Source: Deltaproteobacteria bacterium
GTDB taxonomy: Bacteria; Desulfobacterota; Desulfobacteria; Desulfobacterales; SpSt-501
NCBI GenBank assembly: GCA_016219005.1
Contig: JACRCN010000040.1
Coordinates: 1-51,730 of the forward strand
Reading direction: 5' to 3'
Length of the DNA stretch: 51,730 nt
Shown here: positions 1-7,518 of the stretch, in pieces
Position numbering within the stretch: position 1 is the stretch's first letter
Layout: the number at the start of each line of letters is the position of its first letter
The notes under the pieces: model-generated
Seen by the model: only the letters and a program-made list of their open reading frames with translations
Database searches by the model: none
Told to the model about the DNA's origin: nothing
Position numbers and translations under genes: made by a program

Positions 1-128
1 AAACGGGGTGGGAGCCAGCCCTCGATGGAGCGCAGATCCGGCTGGCGCTCCGGCTTCCGGTAGACGCTGTCGTACTCGGGCGCGCGTGCTGCGTAGTAAG
101 ACTGCATTGATGCTTCCGGAGTAGCCAT
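1..128 (-). CDS. SAM-dependent methyltransferase, N-terminal part only
   Basis: The reverse strand reads from an ATG at 128 off the left edge of the window, giving 42 residues with no stop. Around residues 10-20 it has YYAARAPEYDSVY and later ends in a WLPP segment, which is the typical opening of small class I SAM-dependent methyltransferases. The glycine-rich SAM-binding motif would lie beyond the window edge and cannot be seen, so the substrate is unknown. The next gene upstream on this strand, the monooxygenase at 218-499, points the same way and may be co-transcribed. Confidence 0.6.
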   Translation of the reverse strand, partial: MATPEASMQSYYAARAPEYDSVYRKPERQPDLRSIEGWLPPR

Positions 129-217
129 GAAAGCCTCTTATTGTGGAAGGGAGGGTCGCGAACGGCCAAGCCGCGAAACGTATCTTTCGACTGCCGGGGT
201 GAGCGGAACGGGCAGGC

Positions 218-499
218 TTACGCTGCGTAATACGAACCGCTGGGCGCACTCGCCAGCATGGACATCACCGCACCGATCTTTTCAGGTGGAATGTTCTTCA
301 CAGATCCCTGATGCGCGGAGATGGAAGCCCACACTTCGATGACCACAAACTCGTTCGCGTTTTCCTGGCTGCGAAGAACCTGACACGACTCGCAACCTTG
401 CGATTGTTCGAAGAGTGGAACAATCGACTTCAGGAACGCGTGCAGATTGTCAGCCATGCCGTCCTTAGCTTCAAACTTGTTGATTCGCGTAACGCGCAC
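218..499 (-). CDS. Antibiotic biosynthesis monooxygenase (ABM) domain protein
   Basis: This 93-residue protein has the single-domain ABM / YgiN-like layout: an N-terminal strand (RVTRINKFEAKDG), a helix with HAFLKSIVPLFEQSQGC, then FVVIEVWASISAHQ. Family members are small dimeric alpha+beta-barrel enzymes that oxidise quinols or aromatic compounds without a bound cofactor; the substrate here is unknown. The GTG at 499 is chosen because AAGGAAGG lies about 6 bases upstream; the frame stays open to a TTG at 526. It is followed on the same strand by the methyltransferase at the left edge. Confidence 0.72.
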   Translation of the reverse strand: MRVTRINKFEAKDGMADNLHAFLKSIVPLFEQSQGCESCQVLRSQENANEFVVIEVWASISAHQGSVKNIPPEKIGAVMSMLASAPSGSYYAA

Positions 500-679
500 C
501 GAGCCTTCCTTTCTGATCACGCCCAACCATGTATTAACTTGACGCCCGGAATAATCTAGTACCGCGGATGCTGGATGGCAAACGATAGTGGGTTTGAGAA
601 CTCTGTTCGGTAGGCTTAATGCTCAGTTCAAGTTCTGACACCACATATTTCAAACATCGGCATCAGAGAGTCGACCAGC

Positions 680-1210
680 GTGCCGACGGGAACGCTCACC
701 GACCTGATCTACAGCCTGGCACTTGGGGACGTGGCCAAGGGTGTTGAGATCATCGTAATCGGGGCCTGCGGTGCGGTGACATCCAAGAATTTAGACCTCG
801 CGGGCCTGCAGCTTGAAATAGGCCCGGCGGCGACCGATTTTGAGTTCCGGCCGTTCCCGGAAGAGTTGGTCCTGTGCCAGAGGTATTGCCACGTGTGGGG
901 CGGGCTGGCAGCCAACGAGTTTTTTCGAGGGGCCAGGCTGTCGTAAACAACAATGTTTTTGCTTCGCCAGATCGGCCCATCACGATGAGGGTCACTCCGA
1001 ACTTTTCGTATTCGGCGCTGGGCGATTTTCAAGTATCCGATTCTCCTGGGGGGCTACACGCCGACCGTGCTAAGCCAAAGCACCATGTCCACCAATTCGC
1101 AGGTAATGTTCGACGTCAGCTTTGCCAGCACGCCGCTTACCGTCAACAAGCTTTATATCCTACAGGAAGTCAACACGAATGCTCGGCTGGTGTTCAATTC
1201 GGACTTTTAA
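680..1210 (+). pseudogene. Phage tail-fibre-like C-terminal domain, two compensating frameshifts
   Basis: The frame starting near a GTG at 680 reads LQLEIGPAATDFEFRPFPEE and then LVLCQRYC, the sequence style of phage tail-fibre and carbohydrate-binding tail proteins just before their last domain. It stops at 944-946. The reading continues in another frame (VVNNNVFASPDRPITMRVTP) and returns to the first frame at GYTPTVLSQSTM, running through KLYILQEVNTNARLVFNSDF to a stop at 1208-1210. The switches fall near a six-T run (920-925, as if one base were lost) and a six-G run (1048-1053, as if one were gained). It is either a decayed prophage remnant or a real gene with two homopolymer sequencing errors. 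No other phage genes are nearby. Confidence 0.62.
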
Positions 1211-1518
1211 GGGAGTGGCAATATGTTCTGGGACTGGAGTCGGTTATATTGCCCTTGTAGATCCGCTTCCGTAGCTGTTTTACGAGAATGGGGCGACAAA
1301 CTTCACAGGTCCAAGTTTTACACCTAAGATTTGCTCTTATCCCTTGAATGGAAAAAGCATCTTTTTGTCAGACAACCCAACCGCACCCGCATCCACTTGA
1401 GATCATATAAAATTTAATATATGCTGTTAGCGTAATGCAACCATCAAACACAATATTTTATCAGCTCCGGTTATTTGAGGGTCAAAAGAACAAACATCTA
1501 AGGTGTTGAGGCAAAGCC
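1211..1518. other. AT-rich intergenic leader of the SIR2 gene
   Basis: No supportable gene lies in these 308 bases. Base composition drops sharply from GC-rich to AT-rich near 1260, and the AT-rich character continues through the SIR2 gene. The TATAAAATTTAATATATG stretch around 1407-1425 could hold a -10 element, but no convincing -35 box accompanies it. The SIR2 start has a GAGG at 1508-1511, 7 bases before the ATG. Confidence 0.45.
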
Positions 1519-4500
1519 ATGAAAGACATACCGTTAGGTTTGCGGCATTCATTGGAATCTGGCGAGTGCGTTCTCTTCATCGGAGCAGGAATTGGCAAGT
1601 ATTTTATTAACCAAGAAGGCCAGCAAGCACCAACTGCTATTAAGCTAGCCGGTGAACTCTCATCTCATTTTTCAATAGCAACCTCCAACACCGATCTCAA
1701 GAAAATCTCCCGAATTGTAGAGCTCAGAAAGGGCCGACCAGAGCTAATATCTTTTTTGAGCAAGAGACTGTCCGACCTCCAACCTGACGAAATTGTTAAG
1801 TGGATATCCACTCTTAAGTGGAAGGCCATCTATACTACGAACTATGATAACGGTCTCCAGAAAGCATACGACATATCATCAAATCCAAAACAAAAATATG
1901 TGACTATAACTTCCACATCTGAAATAGTACCATTCGATTCCAGATTTGATGTTCCGATTTACCATTTACATGGTGCTCTTTTCGATTCCCAATCTCCAGG
2001 AATAGTGATCACTGAAGACGACTATGCTAAGTACAAAGAAAAACGCAGGATGCTTTTTAATCTTTTAAAGCACCATTTTATAACGTCAAATATCCTCTAC
2101 ATCGGCTTCTCCAATAGTGACTACGACTGGCAAATAGTTCTAAATGAAATCGAGCAAGAGTTTTACCCTTCTTCAATGCCCACATCTTATCGTATTGCTC
2201 CAGAAACAGATGCCGTAGACCGGGAGATACTCGAAGCCAAGAAACTCTTCAGCATCGACATGAATTTTGAAGAATTCGTAGCCAATTGCGCTTCGACTTT
2301 ACGGCATCAGGAAATTGATTCGGAAAAGCTTAGCAAATACGAGTCTATGGTTCCCGCTGGCCTCATTGAGGCATTTCATAGAAATCCTGTCGCCGTCACA
2401 AGATTGCTTTCCTCCTGGACCTATGTGAACCAAGAGGCCTTTAGCGAGAGTCCGAATACAAAAATGTTCCTTGAGGGGGATAAACCGAATTGGGCCCTGG
2501 TTGGTTCTGGGGGCTATTTTGAAAGGGATATCGAGGAGGAGCTGTTCGATGACCTTTTGGACTACGCTACAAGCACCAAGGATGTTACAAACGTCAAATT
2601 ATTACTTGGTTCTGCTGGTTATGGAATTACCACTCTTCTCATGGCGTTGGCGGCTAAATTAGTTAATACGCGGGCGGGAGCTGTCTACATGTTAAAACCA
2701 GCTCATCCGTTGTTACAGGGAGATATAGAATTTGCTACCAGCATTTCTAATGAAAAGGTTTTCTTTTTTATTGATAATGCTGCTGATCATCTTGGGAGCT
2801 TAAGGTCAATAATTCAGCATTGCCGGGAAACCAAGAAAAGCGCCTTATTTATGATAGGAGAAAGGCTTAATGAATGGAGACAAATAACAACTGTTGGTCT
2901 GGGAAAGGAATATTTAGTTGAACCACTGTCAGATCCGGAGATTAATCGATTACTTGACTATCTTGGCAACCATTCTGCCTTAAACAAGCTAGAGTATCTG
3001 CCAAGAAATCTTCAATTTTTAGCTGTAAAACGAAACTACAACCAGGAACTCCTGGTGGCTATGCGAGAAGCAACTGAGGACCAGCGATTTGATGCAATTT
3101 TAGAAAGTGAATTTTGGGGGATAGAAGATCCTCTTTCACGAACAGCCTATCTTGCCGTTTGTTGCTTTTATTTGCATGGCGTTTATCTTCGTGACTCCCT
3201 ACTATCTGATCTCCTCGAAATCCAGTTGTCAGATTTAGATGCTAGAATCGGAAGATCTACTTCAGGAGTCATTATATATGATGAGATTGATTCAACCTCT
3301 GGCATGTATGGGGCTAGAGCTCGGGCTCGTAAAATAGCTGAGGTAGTTTGGGAGAGATGTGGCGCTCGATCCGAAAAAAGCACTATCGTTAAGAGAGTAT
3401 TAGATTCTTTGAATCTGAATTATGTAATTGATAAAAACGCCTTCGAATCATTTTATAGATCAGACCATCTTGTTGATTCAATTGGATCCCTCGATGACAA
3501 GCTTGAATTTTTCGAAAAATCTTGTCGAAAAGACCCTGAAAGCCCTTATGTTAGACAGCATTATAGCAGAATGCTATACCGAGAAAACAAATTAGATTTG
3601 GCTCTTTCTAAAATTGATACAGCGATAGAAATAGACAAAAAAGCAAAAGTTCTTTATCACACCAAGGGGTTAATACTTTCTAAAATAGCTGCAGAGGTTG
3701 ATAGTCTTGATATAGCGCGGAAAAGACTTGCCCAAGCAGAGAATTGCTTTAGAAGAGGGATTAGCCTGGCACCTAAAGATCCATATTGTTATCAAGGCTT
3801 AGCTGAACTCTACCTTAACTGGGCAGGTAAATCCCTAACCGATTCTGAAGCAACTGAATACATCGAAAAGGCGGAAGAGATTATAGGAGAAGGCCTTAGA
3901 GAGGTACGAATGAGAGAATATCTTTGGATTCTCTCTGCACGAATTCAGAGTTTTCTTGGCAATCATCCAGGTTACCTTCAGTATTTAGAAAGGGCAGTAC
4001 ATGAACACCCCGAGAGCATAACAGCGCGATATTTACTTGGGCGCGCATTTAGAAAGAATGGCAATTATAATAAAGCAGCGGATATTCTCGAGCCGCTAGT
4101 TTTAAAACACCCCGAGCATTACAGATCCTATGTTGAATATTCTTTATGCCTATTCCAAATTGGTAAAAACTACAAAGAATGTATTGCCATTCTTCAACAA
4201 AGTACCTTATACGGATTTTATGACCCCCGATTTATAGCAACATTGGGTGGCATGTTGTTCATGGATTGTAGCTTCTCAACCGCAGAGCAAGTTTTTTCCG
4301 AGTACAGCAAAAGAAATTTTACCGCGGAGGAGGCAAACACAATTCAATATCGTGCCTGTGATCCAACAAATCGAAGAACCCCTTTGAGGGTTGAAGGACG
4401 TGTAGTTAACGTTAAAGCTGGGTTTTCATGGATTGAGTCGACAGGTTATCCTAAAGCTTTCTTCTGTCCTGGATCAAAGTATAAAGGGCTTTTGATGGAG

Positions 4501-4575
4501 AAAGGCCTGAAGGTGACATTTCAGGTTGCATTCAACGCTAAGGGTGCAATTGCTGATGATCCAGCTTCGCGATAA
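1519..4575 (+). CDS. SIR2 / degenerate P-loop / TPR / cold-shock-like putative defence protein
   Basis: A 1018-residue protein in four parts. Residues 1-265 form a SIR2-like domain: GAGIG at 22-26, TTNYDN at 106-111, HLHG at 149-152 and GFSNSDYD at 196-203, so the NAD-contacting Asn/Asp and the catalytic-type His are kept. Residues 325-560 resemble a STAND-type P-loop NTPase, but the Walker A is GSAGYGITT (364-372), with Ile where the Lys should be; a Walker B-like FFFIDNAAD sits at 415-423. Residues 660-935 are helical TPR-like repeats. Residues 956-1013 resemble a cold-shock OB fold (GRVVNVKAGFSWIES, then VTFQVAFNAKGAIADD). SIR2 domains joined to sensor modules are known antiphage NADases that kill or stall infected cells; that role is inferred here. 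AT-rich codon use, an IS remnant and a downstream dGTPase support an acquired defence island. Confidence 0.85.
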   Translation: MKDIPLGLRHSLESGECVLFIGAGIGKYFINQEGQQAPTAIKLAGELSSHFSIATSNTDLKKISRIVELRKGRPELISFLSKRLSDLQPDEIVKWISTLKWKAIYTTNYDNGLQKAYDISSNPKQKYVTITSTSEIVPFDSRFDVPIYHLHGALFDSQSPGIVITEDDYAKYKEKRRMLFNLLKHHFITSNILYIGFSNSDYDWQIVLNEIEQEFYPSSMPTSYRIAPETDAVDREILEAKKLFSIDMNFEEFVANCASTLRHQEIDSEKLSKYESMVPAGLIEAFHRNPVAVTRLLSSWTYVNQEAFSESPNTKMFLEGDKPNWALVGSGGYFERDIEEELFDDLLDYATSTKDVTNVKLLLGSAGYGITTLLMALAAKLVNTRAGAVYMLKPAHPLLQGDIEFATSISNEKVFFFIDNAADHLGSLRSIIQHCRETKKSALFMIGERLNEWRQITTVGLGKEYLVEPLSDPEINRLLDYLGNHSALNKLEYLPRNLQFLAVKRNYNQELLVAMREATEDQRFDAILESEFWGIEDPLSRTAYLAVCCFYLHGVYLRDSLLSDLLEIQLSDLDARIGRSTSGVIIYDEIDSTSGMYGARARARKIAEVVWERCGARSEKSTIVKRVLDSLNLNYVIDKNAFESFYRSDHLVDSIGSLDDKLEFFEKSCRKDPESPYVRQHYSRMLYRENKLDLALSKIDTAIEIDKKAKVLYHTKGLILSKIAAEVDSLDIARKRLAQAENCFRRGISLAPKDPYCYQGLAELYLNWAGKSLTDSEATEYIEKAEEIIGEGLREVRMREYLWILSARIQSFLGNHPGYLQYLERAVHEHPESITARYLLGRAFRKNGNYNKAADILEPLVLKHPEHYRSYVEYSLCLFQIGKNYKECIAILQQSTLYGFYDPRFIATLGGMLFMDCSFSTAEQVFSEYSKRNFTAEEANTIQYRACDPTNRRTPLRVEGRVVNVKAGFSWIESTGYPKAFFCPGSKYKGLLMEKGLKVTFQVAFNAKGAIADDPASR

Positions 4576-4596
4576 TAAAGAAACACTGAACGTTTA

Positions 4597-4911
4597 TTAT
4601 GCGTTGATTGAATAGAGAGTTGTCAATCTTATTCTTTTTCTAGGAATCCGGTTAGCTGCGGGTCGCCCCCGGTTGCCGTGGATCAGGCCGGCGGCCCCCC
4701 TTTGGCGAAAGCGGGCGGCCAGTCGTTTGGCGTGACAGGAGCTGACATTCATAGCGGCAGCGGCTTTAACCAAGCTAAGGGCCCTTTGATAACCATCTGC
4801 AACAGATGAAACCGCTGTCGTTCCCTCTGACTCATGGCTAAAACGTCCTTGGTCTCTATGGGGACATTTTAGCTTTGCAGTTGATGGGGACATAATCGCA
4901 TTGCTAACCAC
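4597..4911 (-). mobile_element. Transposase N-terminus and end of an ISNCY-like insertion sequence, broken
   Basis: On the reverse strand MSQRERQRFHLLQMVIKG changes frame into LSLVKAAAAMNVSSCHAKRL, followed by RFRQRGAAGLIHGNRGRP. This is the helix-turn-helix opening of transposases of the ISNCY (IS1202-like) type. The reading is frameshifted near 4780 and ends after about 80 residues with no DDE catalytic domain, so it cannot be active. Beyond the start, GGGGACAT occurs twice (4860-4867 and 4886-4893) next to TTTGCAGTTGA, as in the ends of such elements. The family name rests on memory of its sequence style. The remnant sits between the SIR2 gene and the 58-residue ORF. Confidence 0.62.
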
Positions 4912-4975
4912 AATGTCCGGTAAGGCTTGACACGAGGCAAAACATCAAATATTATCCAAGTAGGAGGATTTATAA

Positions 4976-5152
4976 GTGACCAAAATTCTTGCAAAAAAAT
5001 TTTACCATGAAGCCGGAGAACAGGTTGACCGCAAGCTTGAACACATACAATCCGTTATTTTCAGGTTAGCCTGCGTAAGAGCCAATCCAGCTAAGAAGGC
5101 AAGCTGTAAACTTGGGAAGCTTAGCAAGAGAAGCGCATCCAAGAAAAAATAA
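4976..5152 (+). CDS. Unrecognised 58-residue basic protein upstream of dGTPase
   Basis: The frame opens at a GTG (4976) with a strong ribosome-binding site, TAGGAGG, 8 bases upstream, and ends at TAA 5150-5152, 12 bases before the dGTPase ATG. The product starts VTKILAKKFYHEAGEQVDRK. It has a short amphipathic helix and a tail very rich in Lys, Ser and Arg ending SKRSASKKK. There is no signal peptide, membrane segment or recognised domain, and no function is claimed. The strong start site and tight spacing suggest it is translated and co-transcribed with the dGTPase, whose own start has no clear ribosome-binding site and may depend on coupling. It could be a regulator, inhibitor or nucleic-acid-binding partner. 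Confidence 0.6.
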   Translation: MTKILAKKFYHEAGEQVDRKLEHIQSVIFRLACVRANPAKKASCKLGKLSKRSASKKK

Positions 5153-5164
5153 GGCCGCTAATAT

Positions 5165-6622
5165 ATGCAGGCCGAGCATTTATACAGCGATGGAGACCTA
5201 AAAAGACTTTTACCTACCCCTCCCTCCTCCCCTTACAGAACAGAATTTCGACGAGATCACGGGCGTTTAATACATTCTGCTGTCTTCCGCCGTCTTCAGG
5301 GAAAAACTCAATTATTTCCCTGCTACGAATCTGATTTCTTTCGCAACCGTCTAACACACTCCATAGAGGTTGCGCAAATAGCAAAGGGAATAGCTGAAAG
5401 GATCAACTATACCGACCCTAATTTTAAGGGTGCCAATTCCATAGATCTTAATTTGGTAGAAACGGCTGCCTTAGCTCACGATCTTGGCCACCCACCCTTT
5501 GGTCATAATGGTGAAGCGGCCCTTGATGGTTGCATGAAGGGGTTCGGCGGGTTTGAGGGCAATGCCCAGACACTTCGCATTTTGACCAAATTAGAAAAGA
5601 AGGATCGTGACGGGAACTCTCCCGCAATTTCGAATGGCATAGATAACAGGGTCGGCCTCAATTTGACGTCTCGGGCCCTGTTATCTGTTCTTAAGTACGA
5701 TAACATGATCCCAGCGAGCAGGGACGAAAACGACAAACTTGTAAAGGGTTATTATTATACCGAATCTAATATCGTTAGGAGGCTTAAAGCTAATGTGTTC
5801 AAAACAAGCGCACCAGCCTCAATAAAAACAATTGAATGCCAAATAATGGATATAGCCGATGACATTGCCTACTCAACCTATGACCTTGAAGATGCCTTCA
5901 AAGGGGGCTTTTTAAGCCCCATAAAGATACTTAACAATACGCGGGATTTTATAGAAAAGCTCACTGTTACAGTTAACGATTCCCTAAGATATCATAGACT
6001 CAGAGTAGACGAGAACGAAGTTAATCAAATTCTCTTTCGGAATTATGAAGGTATTTTCAGAGAAGAGACGGTGCGCAAAATTAGAAAAGTATGCAATACA
6101 AACAAAATAAAAGAGTTAAATGACATAATAGCATTATCCGTCCAAATAGGCGCGATGGATGTTTATGAGTTTTCATCCTTGATGTGCGAAGATGGGCATA
6201 TTCGAATAAACCACACTTCATCAATGATAAATGAGTATATTTCCGCAGTAAAGGTTAAGTACAATCAAACTAATCCCGCACTTTCTTTAATCGCATTTTC
6301 TCCTAATACTCGCAAAAAAGTTGAAGTTTTGAAAAGGTATGTTTACGCGACCGTGATAAATTCCCCGATTTTGAAAATAAGCGAAACTCGGGGATATGAT
6401 ATTGTTAAAGATATATTTTTGGCGCTTACTGACAACAGACAAAAAGGCCACAATCTTCTTCCACAAGATTATAGGTCGCTATATGATAGTTTTGACGGAG
6501 ACGATGCGTTACAGAAACGTGTTATTTGCGATTTTATAGCAGGAATGACTGACAGATATGCAGTTGAATTCTATTGTCGTTTAAAATCAGAAACTCCTCA
6601 AACTATCTTTAAACCCTTCTAA
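5165..6622 (+). CDS. dGTP triphosphohydrolase (dGTPase), HD superfamily
   Basis: This 485-residue protein hydrolyses dGTP to deoxyguanosine and tripolyphosphate, by homology to the Dgt family. The metal-binding HD set is visible: NRLTHSIEV (His65), AHDLGHPPFGHNGE (His105-Asp106) and IADDIAYSTYDLED (Asp232 region). The family motifs FRRLQGKTQLF near residue 41 and FEGNAQTLRIL near 130 are also present. Length is normal for the type. The codons are AT-rich like those of the SIR2 gene and unlike the GC-rich chromosome from 7.5 kb on. dGTPases are established antiphage effectors that drain the dGTP pool during infection, and the neighbouring SIR2 gene makes that role plausible, though a housekeeping role is not excluded. 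Confidence 0.9.
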   Translation: MQAEHLYSDGDLKRLLPTPPSSPYRTEFRRDHGRLIHSAVFRRLQGKTQLFPCYESDFFRNRLTHSIEVAQIAKGIAERINYTDPNFKGANSIDLNLVETAALAHDLGHPPFGHNGEAALDGCMKGFGGFEGNAQTLRILTKLEKKDRDGNSPAISNGIDNRVGLNLTSRALLSVLKYDNMIPASRDENDKLVKGYYYTESNIVRRLKANVFKTSAPASIKTIECQIMDIADDIAYSTYDLEDAFKGGFLSPIKILNNTRDFIEKLTVTVNDSLRYHRLRVDENEVNQILFRNYEGIFREETVRKIRKVCNTNKIKELNDIIALSVQIGAMDVYEFSSLMCEDGHIRINHTSSMINEYISAVKVKYNQTNPALSLIAFSPNTRKKVEVLKRYVYATVINSPILKISETRGYDIVKDIFLALTDNRQKGHNLLPQDYRSLYDSFDGDDALQKRVICDFIAGMTDRYAVEFYCRLKSETPQTIFKPF

Positions 6623-6688
6623 CATTGCTATCACCATAGTTGATTAGCAGTTGATTACTCATAAACCATAGCCACTTATCCTAGTCGG

Positions 6689-6699
6689 TGTTGAAAAAC
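6689..6699. repeat. Solitary copy of the TGTTGAAAAAC repeat end
   Basis: TGTTGAAAAAC occurs here just after the dGTPase gene without the rest of the element. The same 11 bases open the full repeat copies at 23506 and 41581. It may be the leftover end of a deleted copy at the border of the AT-rich island, or chance; 11 bases alone is modest evidence. Confidence 0.35.
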
Positions 6700-6747
6700 C
6701 CAAATTATAGCTGATTTTATAGGTAATTGTTTATAAACTGTGCTATC

Positions 6748-6794
6748 AAAATTGCAAGCTTTTTGGCATCAACCTTCCAAAACCTTGCAATTTT
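6748..6794. repeat. Long AT-rich hairpin downstream of the dGTPase gene
   Basis: AAAATTGCAAG (6748-6758) pairs perfectly with CTTGCAATTTT (6784-6794). Inside, TTTTGG pairs with CCAAAA across a single mismatch, leaving a loop of about 10 bases. The outer runs of A and T suit a bidirectional rho-independent-like terminator between the dGTPase and the converging hicBA genes. A REP-transposase remnant lies immediately to the right, and such transposases act on palindromes, so it could instead be a leftover substrate. Confidence 0.55.
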
Positions 6795-6814
6795 TGAGCA
6801 TGAAACCAAAGAAA

Positions 6815-6985
6815 TCACCGCAAGAAAATCGGTGTCAACCCGCTGTGCGGCCCGGCTGACCGCCGAACGCGGTCCTGCTTAAGCCGCTTTAAAAAATTCT
6901 CTCGGTACTCGCCATCCGTAAAAATCAGCCTCCGGTCAATTCCCTGGGTGACAACATGATGCAAGAGTCTCTGTGGTGAAGCATG
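6815..6985 (-). pseudogene. Remnant of a REP-associated (Y1 family) transposase
   Basis: The reverse strand reads RLLHHVVTQGIDRRLIFTDG followed by EYRENFLKRL, the N-terminal HH-containing segment of REP-associated tyrosine transposases (IS200-like, Y1_Tnp). After about 45 residues the likeness fades and the frame ends; the catalytic Tyr region is absent. No start codon of its own is evident, since the match begins just past the hicA stop. It is a non-functional fragment. Confidence 0.62.
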
Positions 6986-6990
6986 CGGCG

Positions 6991-7221
6991 TTATTGAACC
7001 AGTTTGAGGAAATCCTCTGCGGATAGCCTGGCTTGCTTCAGAATGTGTGCAAGGGTGGATCGCTTGATGGGGCGCTGGGCGGGCAGGGTCAGCTTCAGGG
7101 TTTCGGCATGCAGATGTTTCTGAAGTCGGATATGAGAGCCTTTCTAGCGGACAACGACCCACCCGTCTCGTTGCAGCGCCCTGATGACTTTCTCGTACCC
7201 CAGGCTCGGTACTTTGGTCAT
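6991..7221 (-). pseudogene. hicA: HicA-type mRNA interferase toxin gene with an internal amber stop
   Basis: The frame starts at an ATG overlapping the hicB stop (ATGA, 7221-7218). It reads MTKVPSLGYEKVIRALQRDG, WVVVR, an amber codon at 7146-7144, then KGSHIRLQKHLHAETLKLTL through to FLKLVQ and TAA at 6993-6991. HicA proteins normally have a Gln at this point (RQKGSHIRL), so a single C-to-T change turned CAG into TAG. Apart from that codon the 76-codon reading frame is complete, including the His of GSHIRL expected to be catalytic. HicA is a double-stranded-RNA-binding-fold ribonuclease toxin. It is probably inactive unless the amber codon is suppressed or read through. Confidence 0.8.
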
Positions 7222-7421
7222 ACAGCAACTTCCATGATCTCAGTATCCGGCGACGGGGTCAGATCGTCTTCAACAGGTTCCAAATACAGCTCGATGGCTT
7301 CCCTGATATTCGATATGGTCTGCTCCCGCGTATCGCCTTCACTGATGCAACCGGGCAGGCTGGGAAGGTAGGCCGTGTAGCCCCCCTCATCACTGGGCTC
7401 GATAACAACTTTCAATTTCAT
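7218..7421 (-). CDS. hicB: HicB-family antitoxin
   Basis: A 67-residue protein with the HicB-like fold signature: MKLKVVIEPSDEGGYTAYLP, then SLPGCISEGDTREQTISNIR and EAIELYLE. The conserved GCISEGDT turn is intact. The family binds and blocks HicA, and longer versions also repress their operon; this one lacks a clear C-terminal DNA-binding domain. A GGAGGT lies just upstream of the ATG. The toxin gene follows with an ATGA overlap, an antitoxin-first order. Because the toxin carries a nonsense codon, the antitoxin may now be an orphan. Confidence 0.85.
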   Translation of the reverse strand: MKLKVVIEPSDEGGYTAYLPSLPGCISEGDTREQTISNIREAIELYLEPVEDDLTPSPDTEIMEVAV

Positions 7422-7518
7422 CTATTTACCTCCGCCATCCCGGCCTGTTGCTGTAAAACCTGTTTTCAAATTAACACAGGCGGCCATCTTTTCAAGTTTT
7501 CGGAGATATTGGCAGCAT

